From assembly GCA_001939145.1 (NCBI GenBank), contig LSRX01000055.1:487986-551985 (forward strand): DNA of 64,000 nt, given 5' to 3'. The stretch comes from Symbiodinium microadriaticum. Taxonomy: Eukaryota; Sar; Dinophyceae; Suessiales; Symbiodiniaceae. Under the pieces are notes generated by a model. That model searched no databases, had not been told where the DNA came from, and saw only the letters and a list, made by a program, of their open reading frames with translations. Below, one piece after another: positions 56,201 through 64,000 of the stretch (position 1 is its first letter; every line of letters starts with the position of its first letter). A program made the position numbers and the translations under genes.

Positions 56201-58035
56201 GCGTAGGGCCAATACACATGCGAGACGCCAGCCTGCAGAAAGTTGGTCCTGGTACCCTCGGTGACGGACCTAACCTGTCTTTCAGCTATTGCGTTCGACT
56301 CGTGGATATAGGCCTTAGATCTCTCATGCCTCCAGTTCATGGTCTTTGCGGCTTTCTTGAGCTCTTCAGCTCGATCACTGTAGAAAACCTTGACCGTGTC
56401 CTTAGCAGACGTGAAGTGCTGAAGCGCTGCTACGCATTCTTCAGTCGACTTCAATGCAGAAGGGTACGCATATGTGAAATGCGTTGCCACGTCTTTGATC
56501 ACCAGCGCCAGCCGGGAGTCCTCTAGTGCAACGTCTTTGTCACGATAGATCACGATGTGATCAGCGGTGATATGGTCACCAAACTCTTTGGCCTCGACAG
56601 TATTTATCCCCCCTGTGGCGTACGATGGGGGCTTGTACATCTTGGCTCTTTGACAGACGTCGCAATAGGGGTTCTTAGGCTGATGCGTCATGAGATGGTG
56701 CCTAGAACGGGCTTCTTCCTTCAGAGCTTCAACACCTTTGCTATGCTTCTTGACTTTATCCGCGGATTCCCCATCTGGGGCAACAGCCTCTCCCTCCGGA
56801 GGGCGACTATTACCCGGATCATCCGCAGCCTCGTCTTCAGCATCTGTGCCATATTCCTCAACCAGCTCAAGAGCTTCAGCGATCTCCTCTTCAGTGGGAG
56901 GAGCAGGTTTGGTCGAGTATGGCGGTTCAGATTTCGTTTTCTTTTCCTTTTCCTTGGAACCCTTAGACTTAGCTTTGGGCTTCGAGGCAAGATCTGCAGC
57001 CAACTCCTTGTCAATGCCGTCAGACACGAGATCAAACAGGGTCTTTTCTTTATCTTCAGGCGATACAAGAAGTGAAGACGGAGCTGAGACCTTACTCGGA
57101 ACATGAAAACCATATTCTTTGAGCTGTGCAAGTTGTTCAGAGTCGAGCTTGTGGACTGCCCGATTGACGTAGGACGTGATACTCCAGCGGTCTCCCTTCC
57201 AGGGCCGGACAGCGTGATAAGTCTTAGGATTGAAGGTCAAGACACGATGTTTGGTAACATGAAGCTTTCCATGGAGCTTAGGACCATCTTTAGTCTTTGC
57301 GCTGTGATAGCGACTTGACTTGGGATCAGCATCGGGGTCATGAATCCAGAGTTCACCTCCTGTGTGATCACCTAAACACAACGTGTTGTTCTGGTACTCA
57401 CGATGATTGTGACTGTCCTTATGCATACGGACGCTTGAACCATGATTGATGCATATGGAGGTGCTCGGTCCCTTGGCCCCATGATGAGCGAGGTACTTGT
57501 TGAGGTACTTACTCAGCTCCTTGTTCTGGTGACTCCTGTTGGTGATTCCCTGCATGCCTCCGTGACAGAAGGCTCCGAGCACAACGTACTCAGCTTCGGA
57601 ATCAGGGGACTTGGAGTCATTGGTGATTATGGATCGCTTGTTTTTCGATGCCTTGAACTTCACAGACTTTAAAAGCTTGTAACATGATGCATGTGAGAAG
57701 TCGCCAGACTCTCGAAGGGACTTAGCAAGCTCTTCGGAGCCCTGTGGCGCTGACCTTCCGGTAGCGGGAGGCTTCAGGCTCACCTTAGTATCGGCAAGGT
57801 TGTTCTCAACCCGTTTCGCAGGAACGCTCACGTTCTCGGGCCAAGCCTTCAAATAGGGGACGTTATCCTTAACATCCATGAACACCTTCTTGCCTTCGGA
57901 AGATCTAAGGTACGGCCTTGAATTAGCCCTCCATACAAAGTCAAAACCCTCATCCATGCATCGTTGTCCGATGGAAAGAACGCTGGGTGTCTCGGGCAAC
58001 ACGTATGGGGCAACTTTGACCCCAATGGAGTCCAC
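53281..58035 (-). CDS. Pol (PR C-terminus, 2OG-like, IN, RT, RH) of retrotransposon 2
   Basis: Starts in the protease C-terminus (VLPETPSVLSIGQRCMDEGF, typical of protist copia proteases). A 2-oxoglutarate/Fe(II)-oxygenase-like domain at about 150-300 has H205-x-D207, H274 and R277 in the DRW context. The integrase zinc site includes C458 and C461, with catalytic D492, D554 and E585. RT carries YVDD at 1227-1230. RNase H begins at D1560 (FADSDHAGEHDN). The frame ends at a TAA in the middle of RNase H, with the rest of the domain continuing in frame beyond it. The first codon of the span is GTG and follows a TAG, so this is a fragment of a longer polyprotein, not a true start. Confidence 0.88.
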   Translation of the reverse strand: MDSIGVKVAPYVLPETPSVLSIGQRCMDEGFDFVWRANSRPYLRSSEGKKVFMDVKDNVPYLKAWPENVSVPAKRVENNLADTKVSLKPPATGRSAPQGSEELAKSLRESGDFSHASCYKLLKSVKFKASKNKRSIITNDSKSPDSEAEYVVLGAFCHGGMQGITNRSHQNKELSKYLNKYLAHHGAKGPSTSICINHGSSVRMHKDSHNHREYQNNTLCLGDHTGGELWIHDPDADPKSSRYHSAKTKDGPKLHGKLHVTKHRVLTFNPKTYHAVRPWKGDRWSITSYVNRAVHKLDSEQLAQLKEYGFHVPSKVSAPSSLLVSPEDKEKTLFDLVSDGIDKELAADLASKPKAKSKGSKEKEKKTKSEPPYSTKPAPPTEEEIAEALELVEEYGTDAEDEAADDPGNSRPPEGEAVAPDGESADKVKKHSKGVEALKEEARSRHHLMTHQPKNPYCDVCQRAKMYKPPSYATGGINTVEAKEFGDHITADHIVIYRDKDVALEDSRLALVIKDVATHFTYAYPSALKSTEECVAALQHFTSAKDTVKVFYSDRAEELKKAAKTMNWRHERSKAYIHESNAIAERQVRSVTEGTRTNFLQAGVSHVYWPYALEHTCTAFNISHVNGDEYTPWFKRYGVKFPGDLIPFGCRIDYWVGPRAKRKDRDRFAPTSEPGVFLGYRFQPGMKWRKEILVLPIKDLNRNDFQECLSPISAYQFKIPEGSFTFPMKERFERIAAGFSTEAIEGPVSQSLENQDAEEQDQQPEGTANGPNADEKANGPEVIDPRTGKLVPIPEGDMYYDSGGVLGRRYGGTRGSRKPDSIPSSMWVKLSKKQKEKAIEDEAREAARKELDYQEGGSAGSSAKPSAAALPTKDCWKTVGDKLVRYHFVPRRELFSPDLTDCPVGLKRLSKNRITKVFPVGGADLITDEDDWRSVRRRNKKFNLKWIGKTEFTILPPSPTSDESGGPLPEYPAMPTTLDGSLEHREKNVHEHPVTAQEVTELMAMVARPVGRKELLSNPKAQASLDVEWDKLMKKKAWDMASVREWDDVSGEAKKRGKNAHVGKVIEICVEKGSELPPNDPLRKFKGRTVFQGNNVRDENSDSALFSELGSSPATMEAGKALDAYGHAPGNECQQADGKQAYTQTALKGAETWVRLPRDRWPKEWLGRYKDPVVRLYLALYGHPDSGGFWEQHCEKMLLQVGFRLVFSASWPSVFFHPKLKLRLAVYVDDFKMAGPKANMKRGWELISSKIDMDTPSPIGRYLGCEHVSRTSSLGKADHPFAHVFDKSVPDPAAKPASVAAKEDYTEVHQDEGIIVRHHVQPRKALYKPREAEALAYDLGNHRLTQLSDLGQQEAQHELWDDNGSRSKRGELWTGTTYIASKSHDRASAMAAVKRIRDKNEAKKDAKKQAFYDINQLSDKKGCMYKPTREVVYDMSSFLQQAVDKYKQLAGPEFQALKKVSTPFYDDKIARPVETEAESKGKLAPIASKVLMKLLFAARMARYDLSRAVQGLASRVTKWSSDCDKALQRLMCYVDSTKEFTMRGFIGDEIKQCKLWLFADSDHAGEHDNKSTSGGILVLVGPNT

Positions 58036-58235
58036 GGAGACGTCACACTGCTGATTTGCAGAATTGGACTAGCCGACTCAAAAGGAGTGGCCTGCCCGAG
58101 CTCCCGCTCTGCGATCAAGTCCTGAGCACTGCCCGTGTCTGCAATCCATTCGATTGGCAAACACGGTGCTTTGGTGTTGGGCGATGCCGGACACGACAGG
58201 CTCATACCATACCGCTGGGGACGCAATACGTACAT
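57849..58235 (-). CDS. Protease N-terminus of retrotransposon 2
   Basis: Carries the aspartic-protease active site D33-T-G-S-A (IADTGSAQDLIAERELG), which would cleave gag-pol. The plausible protein ends near 58045, where the frame switches to pol at a GTGT that fits one extra GT. Its junction with gag near 58210 coincides with a doubled GGTAT. Both are frameshifts of +2 type. Confidence 0.75.
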   Translation of the reverse strand: MYVLRPQRYGMSLSCPASPNTKAPCLPIEWIADTGSAQDLIAERELGQATPFESASPILQISSVTSPWTPLGSKLPHTCCPRHPAFFPSDNDAWMRVLTLYGGLIQGRTLDLPKARRCSWMLRITSPI

Positions 58236-60211
58236 CCAAATTCAGTGTCGCACTTGAAGCGGCAGCGGGGCTTATGGCCAGTGAGTTCACTCTTCACAAC
58301 CGATTGGAGCATCTTCGCACTCGTCTGAGCTTCCCTTAAGGAGTCAGGATCAGTGCGCCAGTGACGATCAGCAGGGTAAACCTTATCATAGACACGCGGC
58401 TTATTGCGGTCTTCAATGGGAAAAAGGTCGTACCCTTTAGGAACCTGAAACTCGAAAGATTGTACCGCATCATTAAATGATACAGCGGGCAATGAAACGT
58501 GATAGTGCGGGGTGCAGCGGTCAGGCAGACTCGACATGTCCTTCCGGAATGTGAAAGCATCGGCTTGGGATGCCGAGCCAGCCAGCATCGCTCCCAGTAA
58601 GCACACGGCAGCGGGAACGGAAGGAGCGGATCTTCGGCCTGAGCCCTTGGAACCCTTTGAGCCCTTGCTGGAGCGACTGGAGCCCCTGCTTCCGCTCTTT
58701 GAACTCCTAGAGCTAGACTTCGATCCCTTTCGACCTTTTCTCTCTTTCTTATCCTTTTTCCTTCGTCTCTTTTCGGAGCTGCCAGTGCGTGCACTGGATC
58801 CCGGCGCGGGGGCAGCAGGGGTGCCCTTATGGAGATACTTGCACTTATCTCCCCTGTTGCAGAGTCCTTGCTTGAAGAACTTGCATTCCTGCTTGCCTTT
58901 CCCTTTCCCCCCCGGGCTGGGGGTCCTAGAGGGCGCGCGGCCTCCGCCAGGAGTGCGAGACCTACCTCTAGGCATCTCATGCTTATACGTGCATTTGTCT
59001 TTGTTGCAACTACCATTCCTGACAAAGTCAATGCAGAAACCCTTAGGCACTCTCTTCTGCTTTGGCGAGTTGGGCGCCGGGGTAGTTGGAACGACACCGC
59101 CACCAGCTTGACGGGCAATGCGATCGCGGTTCTTTTGGAGGCGTTCCCGCTCCAGAAAGTTGTTAGCCGCGTTGTACAGAAACTGGTAAGATCTCTGCTC
59201 AGTGCCCTCAAGCGCACGATCATACACTGAAATATCGTGAGCGATGTCTTTGCATTTCTTCACCTGTCTGTGGAACAGTGGTTCAAGCACAGAGTTGTCG
59301 GGCTGAACAGGGATACCTGATAGGATCGTGTCCCAGTTACGAAGGAAGACAGTGAGGTTATCATTAACCATTTTGCAATTCATGAGATCTTCCATATCAT
59401 AGACGGATCCATGCAATGCGTTGGTCGCGAAGTAATTGTGCAGACGCAGCAACAGCTGGCGTCCCCTCACCATCCTTCCGGCGTGAGCCTCGGTTTCCTT
59501 GAAGGTGTCAATCTGTCTGCCAAAGTCTCCCTCAAGAATGTTAGTGAGGGCTGACATGATCTTGGCATCCAAAGTGCTGAACCCTTCCGAGTCGCGAAGC
59601 GCCTTTTCATCGGCGTCTTTCTCCCACACCTTGGCAATCCAAGCATGCGCCTTATCTGGAGAGTCCGAAGCGGCAACAATAGCCTCACGCACACGAATTC
59701 TCCAGTTCCGGTATTGCTCAGGCTTCGGGAACTTGGGAAACACGACTTTTTCAGCCTCCTTAACCTTGGGCTTATTCTTTGAGGTCTCTTTGTCATCATC
59801 ATCATCATCCTTGTCCTTCTTATTCTTCACGACCTTCATCAAAAGCTTGATAATCGCCTTTTGGTCGAAAGAAGAAGAGGAATCGGACGAATCGTCTCGT
59901 CTGTGCTTCTTTTTCTTATGCTTCTTACTTTTCTTCTCCTTCTCGTCGTTTTCAGCTTCAGCTCGCTCTTCGGCTCTGTTAGGACGGGCACCTTCCGGTT
60001 CCGGAATTGGTTGCTCAGGAGGAGTCCCAATATGGGTAGTGAAGAGCCCAGGAGGACCCTCAACTCCTTGAGGATCGAAAGGGCGCTCAACAGTAGGCCT
60101 GTTCCTTGCTTCGGCCTCCGCCAAGCGACGACGAAGGTTATCATTATCGAATTTCAACAGTTGCATGCCTTCCTGCTGAACACGCATCATCTCTTGCATC
60201 TCACTCTTCAT
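58202..60211 (-). CDS. Gag main body of retrotransposon 2
   Basis: An N-terminal coiled coil continues from the upstream frame. A Lys/Ser/Asp-rich stretch follows (KKSKKHKKKKHRRDDSSDSS), then a gag-like helical region (about 140-380). Two CCCH zinc fingers occur at C393/C402/C407/H411 and C443/C451/C457/H461. A basic Ser/Arg/Gly-rich region precedes a hydrophobic segment (VPAAVCLLGAMLAGSASQADAF, broken here only by naming it) and a Cys cluster (CRFKCDTEFGCTYC). It would package element RNA. The ATG overlaps the TGA of the upstream frame as ATGA, but that start is probably a by-product of a frameshift. Confidence 0.85.
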   Translation of the reverse strand: MKSEMQEMMRVQQEGMQLLKFDNDNLRRRLAEAEARNRPTVERPFDPQGVEGPPGLFTTHIGTPPEQPIPEPEGARPNRAEERAEAENDEKEKKSKKHKKKKHRRDDSSDSSSSFDQKAIIKLLMKVVKNKKDKDDDDDDKETSKNKPKVKEAEKVVFPKFPKPEQYRNWRIRVREAIVAASDSPDKAHAWIAKVWEKDADEKALRDSEGFSTLDAKIMSALTNILEGDFGRQIDTFKETEAHAGRMVRGRQLLLRLHNYFATNALHGSVYDMEDLMNCKMVNDNLTVFLRNWDTILSGIPVQPDNSVLEPLFHRQVKKCKDIAHDISVYDRALEGTEQRSYQFLYNAANNFLERERLQKNRDRIARQAGGGVVPTTPAPNSPKQKRVPKGFCIDFVRNGSCNKDKCTYKHEMPRGRSRTPGGGRAPSRTPSPGGKGKGKQECKFFKQGLCNRGDKCKYLHKGTPAAPAPGSSARTGSSEKRRRKKDKKERKGRKGSKSSSRSSKSGSRGSSRSSKGSKGSKGSGRRSAPSVPAAVCLLGAMLAGSASQADAFTFRKDMSSLPDRCTPHYHVSLPAVSFNDAVQSFEFQVPKGYDLFPIEDRNKPRVYDKVYPADRHWRTDPDSLREAQTSAKMLQSVVKSELTGHKPRCRFKCDTEFGCTYCVPSGMV

Positions 60212-60942
60212 TCGGGAGATTTCATCATCCTTGGCAAGAGCATCCTGGTGTCTCTCTCTCTCTCTCTTCGTCTAGCCTCGGCTTCCACCTGGGCGACTAC
60301 TGCTTCGGCTGAGCTCTCAGCGTTCCTGAGACGCTGATGCAAAGCTTGGGCCTGTTCAGCAGCAGCACTGGCCTCCGATTGATGTCGGGCAACGGCCTGT
60401 TGGCCAAGCAAAGCGTTCTGGCTAGCCATTTCCTCCATTTCTTTCGTCCTATTCTCCAAACGAGCATGCTCCAGCCTCAGCTGTGCGACATGACTGTTCG
60501 CAGTCAATTCCAGATTCATCATTTGCTCCCTGTTTTCATTGCGAATCTGGCCGACGATCTCTTCATGCCTCGCATTAGCAGCTTCCATCAGCAAACCATT
60601 GTCATTGGTCAAGATAGTGTTGTTCTGTTGATTGTACGTGTTACTGATAAGCGTTGGCACGATTGTTGGCACGGAGATGTGCGTAGGTGCCACCTGACCG
60701 GGTACAGGAAGAGCACTGGGCCGATAGGACGCCACACTCGTAGGCGTGTACGCTGTGTGGCTGCGCAGTGCTGCCCCAGTTAAAGCAACCTGACCCTCCC
60801 GGGCGGTGTTGACCTGGAGCTCTGTGCCCAGGACCGATCTGGAACGGGCAGACTCAGTGTCAAGATCGCCTGTTATGTCTGAAACGATAGTTTCTTCGGG
60901 TACGGTCACACCTGCAGGATTTATGGGAGCTGTGGCATCCAT
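60208..60942 (-). CDS. Gag N-terminus of retrotransposon 2
   Basis: 244 residues: an unstructured Thr/Ser/Pro-rich start, then a long coiled coil (about 115-230, rich in Glu/Ala/Arg/Gln) likely to drive oligomerisation. Its ATG lies only 27 nt inside the 5' LTR. The last 16 residues appear out of frame. At a (GA)8 run near 60251-60267 removal of one GA would join this frame to the gag body without a stop. Confidence 0.75.
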   Translation of the reverse strand: MDATAPINPAGVTVPEETIVSDITGDLDTESARSRSVLGTELQVNTAREGQVALTGAALRSHTAYTPTSVASYRPSALPVPGQVAPTHISVPTIVPTLISNTYNQQNNTILTNDNGLLMEAANARHEEIVGQIRNENREQMMNLELTANSHVAQLRLEHARLENRTKEMEEMASQNALLGQQAVARHQSEASAAAEQAQALHQRLRNAESSAEAVVAQVEAEARRRERERDTRMLLPRMMKSPE

Positions 60943-60958
60943 TGCACTAGAAAGCTAC

Positions 60959-60969
60959 GGCTGATAACC
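60959..60969 (-). promoter_or_regulatory. Possible primer-binding site of retrotransposon 2
   Basis: Directly inside the 5' LTR the minus strand reads GGTTATCAGCC, resembling the initiator tRNA-Met-type site. Its position fits minus-strand priming. Confidence 0.5.
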
Positions 60970-61075
60970 TAAAGTTAACAGCAAAGCGCACGAAACCTTT
61001 TGTTCACTTGAGCCATGACGTAGCGTAGGTGCGAACGTATTATACAGCTACACAGATACAAGTACTGTAAAAACA
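60970..61075 (-). repeat. 5' LTR of retrotransposon 2
   Basis: 106 bp, the partner of 46111-46216, flanked by AACAC. Very short for an element of this size. Confidence 0.93.
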
Positions 61076-61080
61076 AACAC
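61076..61080 (+). repeat. Target-site duplication of retrotransposon 2, right
   Basis: AACAC, matching 46106-46110. Confidence 0.85.
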
Positions 61081-61964
61081 TGAGCCAGTTGTCTCTTCAG
61101 GATGCGCCCCAACACCCAAATCCCTAAACACCTAAAAGCAACCCCTAACCCCAGTGACTTAACCTAAACTCTAAGGTCCTAAAACCTACATGCACAGGCC
61201 CATAAGGTACCTAAACCCAAACCCTGACCCCTGAAACCCTACACCCAGTTGCAAGACATGCCGGGTCATCCAAGCTCGGACAGGCACGACCTCGGGCCGC
61301 TGCTCTTCAAAGGGTCCAAAGGGGTTGAGGGTTTAGGGCTGATACGGTTGATGATGTAAATCCGGCAGTACCCATGAGAAGGAACATACCAGAATTCCCA
61401 TGGTTTAGGGTCCCTGAGGTAATGCAGGATTTTTATCATCAAAAGTAGTTTACGTTCTAGGGTTTCACCGGGATTTTGAGAGACAGGGTGCAGCGTTGCT
61501 ATCCACAAACGCTGTCGAAGACAAGCGAGGAAACTGAACTGGGAATGCAAGCAGAAGCATCGCCTCGAGCGGGGAGACACAGGGCACAATCATCAACCGT
61601 CGTGGCCCACAAAACCTGAGACCCTTTCAACAAGTCAGCATAACACACTAATGGTAAACAACGGCAATCATCATCATCTTCTTCTTCATCATCATCATCA
61701 TCATCATCACGGTCACCTTCATCCATAATCTGGATATTCAACTTCTTCTTCTTCATGATCATGATCACCATAGTCAGCATGGTCACCATCAACAACGGCA
61801 TCTTCTTCATTTTCGCCGCTATCATCCTCACCATCATTGCTATCCTCAGTATCACCACCAGCTGAACCTCATCCGCTTCACTTCCCTGAACATCATCATG
61901 CTCCTCCCCAGCATGACCGTACTGACAGTGCCGAGGATGGCCAAAATCATCGCTTCAGGAGTGT
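61081..61964. other. Non-coding DNA with ATC/TCATCA microsatellite
   Basis: Telomere-like words at 61120-61250 and 61330. A CAT/TTC-rich microsatellite spans about 61665-61855; acidic poly-Asp frames on its minus strand are artefacts of the repeat. Confidence 0.6.
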
Positions 61965-62070
61965 CAAATGGGTAGTTCTCAAAATTAGGGTCCCATTTTG
62001 GGTCCCAAATATAGTACGGCACCCTTATGGACCCTAGAAGGGACCCGAATTTGGAGAACTCCCCAAATGG
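61965..62070. mobile_element. Foldback (MITE-like) element, family A, copy 2
   Basis: The left arm GGTAGTTCTCAAAATTAGGG and the right arm GGGACCCGAATTTGGAGAAC are near complements. It shares its arm words with 14902-15093. Confidence 0.85.
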
Positions 62071-64000
62071 GAACGCTTAGGAGCTCTAAGTTGTTGTTGC
62101 CCCAAAACCTGATTCAAACCACCGAAAGCCCAGACCAATAAGTCAGAACCCGGAACCTTAAAATAGAGCCCTCAGCTCTAAGTCACAGACACTATTCCTG
62201 AGGCTCGAAATAGCCCAACAGCCTTATATGGTGTGAAGCCTTTGGGCCCAAAAGCCTTGAACTGTGAGTCCTCAGAGCCTGAGGCTTGCACCATATCCAA
62301 CTTTGAATCTTACAGCAAAGCCCTAAGCTCTAAATCGCAGACTCTTTGGGGTTTAGGGTTTAGGGTTATACAGCCTAAACCCTGTTACAAACCCTACACC
62401 CTAAACCCTGCCGCAGGCTGAGTGCTGGGCCCAGCCATTGGCCCCGGTGCGAGCAGCAGCGTCCTGCACAGCCAGACCAAACCTGTGTGCTGGCTGTACG
62501 GGGGTGTGGGGTTTTTAGGGTTCAGGGTTCAGGGGGTTTAGGGTTTAGGGTTTAGGCTGTAACGTTTGGGGTTTCAGGGTTTAGTGTTGAGAGTTTTGTC
62601 TGTCTTCTAGGCCCCTTTGCCGCCTGCACAGTTGGAAGCCTCTTTGACTGGCGGGTCTTTGGCTCACAGGGCTTAGGGTGGTATGAGCATTCAGGTGTAA
62701 GATTTTCGACCCCTAAACTCTAAACTAAACCTTAAGCACTAACAGGCCCGAAACCATAAACTCTAAACCGTAAGCCCTGAACTCAAAACCCTAGACCTCT
62801 AGCTTTCTGCTCGAAGTCAGTCTGAAACAGGACGTAGTAACCCTTACATGGACTTAGCAGAGCCGCCTTAAAGAAGCCTGAAAGGGACCCTCTTCTAATT
62901 ATTCAGGGCCTCTGCATGACCTCGCATGTTACAGGGTGGCATAAGTGGTGTTTGGCTTCAGGTTAGGAGCATCTCGAAGGCCCTCGGAAGTCGGGGCCTC
63001 CAGGGGACATCAAAGAAAAGACGACAGCTGGGTTTAGGATTTAGGATTTAGGGTTTAGGGCTTAGGGGGTTTAGGATTTAGGGTGTAGGGTTTAGGGGGT
63101 TTTGGGTTTAGGGAGCTATATATGTCTTGCTCATGCTAGCCCTCGCAACCAGACAGAAATCAATCCTTCCGAAGCCAAAGACAAGACTGCATACGCATCG
63201 CCGCGTATCCGAACGTGTCTATCCTTCTCTTGAGGAATTGAGGTTCACGCCGTCTGCGTTTGGCTGTTGGCAAGGCCTGGACGGTGGACTAGAATGCTAT
63301 CGGTTCTACAGGTTATTAGGCCCTGTTGCCCTACGTGCACACGGTATGGCGACCGGTAAGCAGACTTGAGCAAGCATGTCTTGAAAGCTTACCCTAACCT
63401 TAAGGGTCCAAAGGACCCAATAATAAGGTACTTTGGTTGCGGATAGTAGTTATCTAGGCTAATATTTGGGAGAGTATATGATTGTGATTGTGACGTACTT
63501 GGACCCTTTGGGTAAGGTTTACTGCAGTAGCCCAAAATGCCTTAAGGCGCAAAAACCTAAAAAAATAGGGCCCTTCAAGCCTCAGGCTGAGGCTTCCATG
63601 GGATGTTCGATGGTGCGCAGACCAAAAGTAGGCTCCCGAGCTGAGGATCCACGACTCCATGCAGATTTAGAGGAGTTCACTAGGGTGCACAAGGTTTAGC
63701 CCAAGGCCGAAATTGGTCACGCTGTCTGAGTTGACGCTTCTGACTCCTCTAAGCCCCAAACATACCCTAAGCAAGCCCAAAAATCCCAGCTCCACACCAC
63801 CCTCACGTCCCCGTAGAAGGTAGGATAAAAGTAGGTCGTTCGGAGATAAAGAGCAGAACCCTGAAACCTCAAGCCTAACATCTAGCCCAAGAAGAATCAC
63901 ATCCACCAAACCATACCCTAAACCGTAAACCCTATACCCTAAACCCTAAACCCTGTACCGATACCCTAACCCCCTGAATCCGAAACCCGAGAACCGAGAT
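62071..64000. other. Non-coding DNA with telomere-like words
   Basis: Dense TTTAGGG/CCCTAAA words at 62345-62405, 62510-62590, 63030-63115 and 63910-63960. No supported gene. Confidence 0.5.

Larger units (their letters stand above)
46111..61075 (-). mobile_element. Ty1/copia-type LTR retrotransposon 2, large, decayed
   Basis: A 14,965-bp element on the minus strand with very short 106-bp LTRs and AACAC target duplications. The order is gag, protease, integrase, RT, RNase H, so it is copia-type. It then carries about 6 kb of further coding sequence before the 3' LTR, far more than usual. The reading frame is broken in about nine places. Most frameshifts coincide with one extra copy of a 1-, 2- or 5-bp motif, and two breaks are TAA codons. 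The two LTRs look identical, so the breaks may be recent, may include assembly errors, or the element may have moved using proteins supplied in trans. Confidence 0.93.

Noticed and set aside
46670-60783. Plus-strand frames across element 2 (for example at 54785-55477, 55918-56526, 59499-60071)
   Set aside because: They are antisense to well-supported gag, pol and accessory domains and contain no motifs.
61499-61858. Acidic poly-Asp protein on the minus strand
   Set aside because: Produced by the ATC-type microsatellite.
63900-64000. Chromosome end at the right edge of the window
   Set aside because: CCCTAAA words here are degenerate and no denser than many internal blocks.

Overview
The window looks like nuclear DNA of a dinoflagellate, probably Symbiodiniaceae-like. 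The evidence is two large Ty1/copia-type LTR retrotransposons carrying captured enzyme-like domains (2-oxoglutarate/Fe(II) oxygenase-like, cytosine-methyltransferase-like, SGNH-hydrolase-like), CCCH zinc fingers in their gag proteins, and degenerate plant/alveolate-type telomere heptamers (TTTAGGG/CCCTAAA) scattered everywhere. This is inference from sequence; a chromerid or another alveolate is not excluded. I recognise no tRNA, rRNA or intact host protein gene.

Layout. 1-2300: non-coding DNA with telomere-like words. 2299-3415: tandem array, mostly 110-bp units. 3720-4140: ATT/TTA-rich low complexity. 4205-9546: the outstanding feature, 77 nearly identical (TTA)7T tracts on an exact 59-bp grid with unique 37-nt stretches between them. 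Empty grid positions are also 59 bp long. The grid runs over an open reading frame (4176-6140), then telomere-like and foldback DNA, and finally into an AT-rich island (about 8630-12790) without losing phase, apart from one 9-bp shift that is explained by a 9-bp tandem duplication. 12.8-22.8 kb: non-coding DNA with foldback (MITE-like) elements and microsatellites.

22889-32388 (+): an apparently young, complete LTR element. Its 317-bp LTRs are identical by eye, with a 5-bp target duplication. gag and pol are separated only by an in-frame TGA, and a clear polypurine tract is present. It sits inside a foldback element that has an uninterrupted relative at 43471-43615. 32.4-46.1 kb: more foldbacks, telomere-like blocks and microsatellites.

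46111-61075 (-): a 15-kb LTR element with only 106-bp LTRs. It has gag, protease, integrase, reverse transcriptase and RNase H, plus about 6 kb of extra coding sequence (methyltransferase-like and SGNH-like domains, a Cys cluster, a Pro-rich protein). Its reading frame is broken mainly at small tandem duplications and two TAA codons. 61.1-64.0 kb: non-coding DNA with foldback and telomere-like words.

Each element supplies its own replication proteins: gag coats the RNA, protease matures the polyprotein, RT/RNase H copies the RNA, and integrase inserts the copy. The 59-bp grid has no explanation I know of and is the best candidate for something undescribed.
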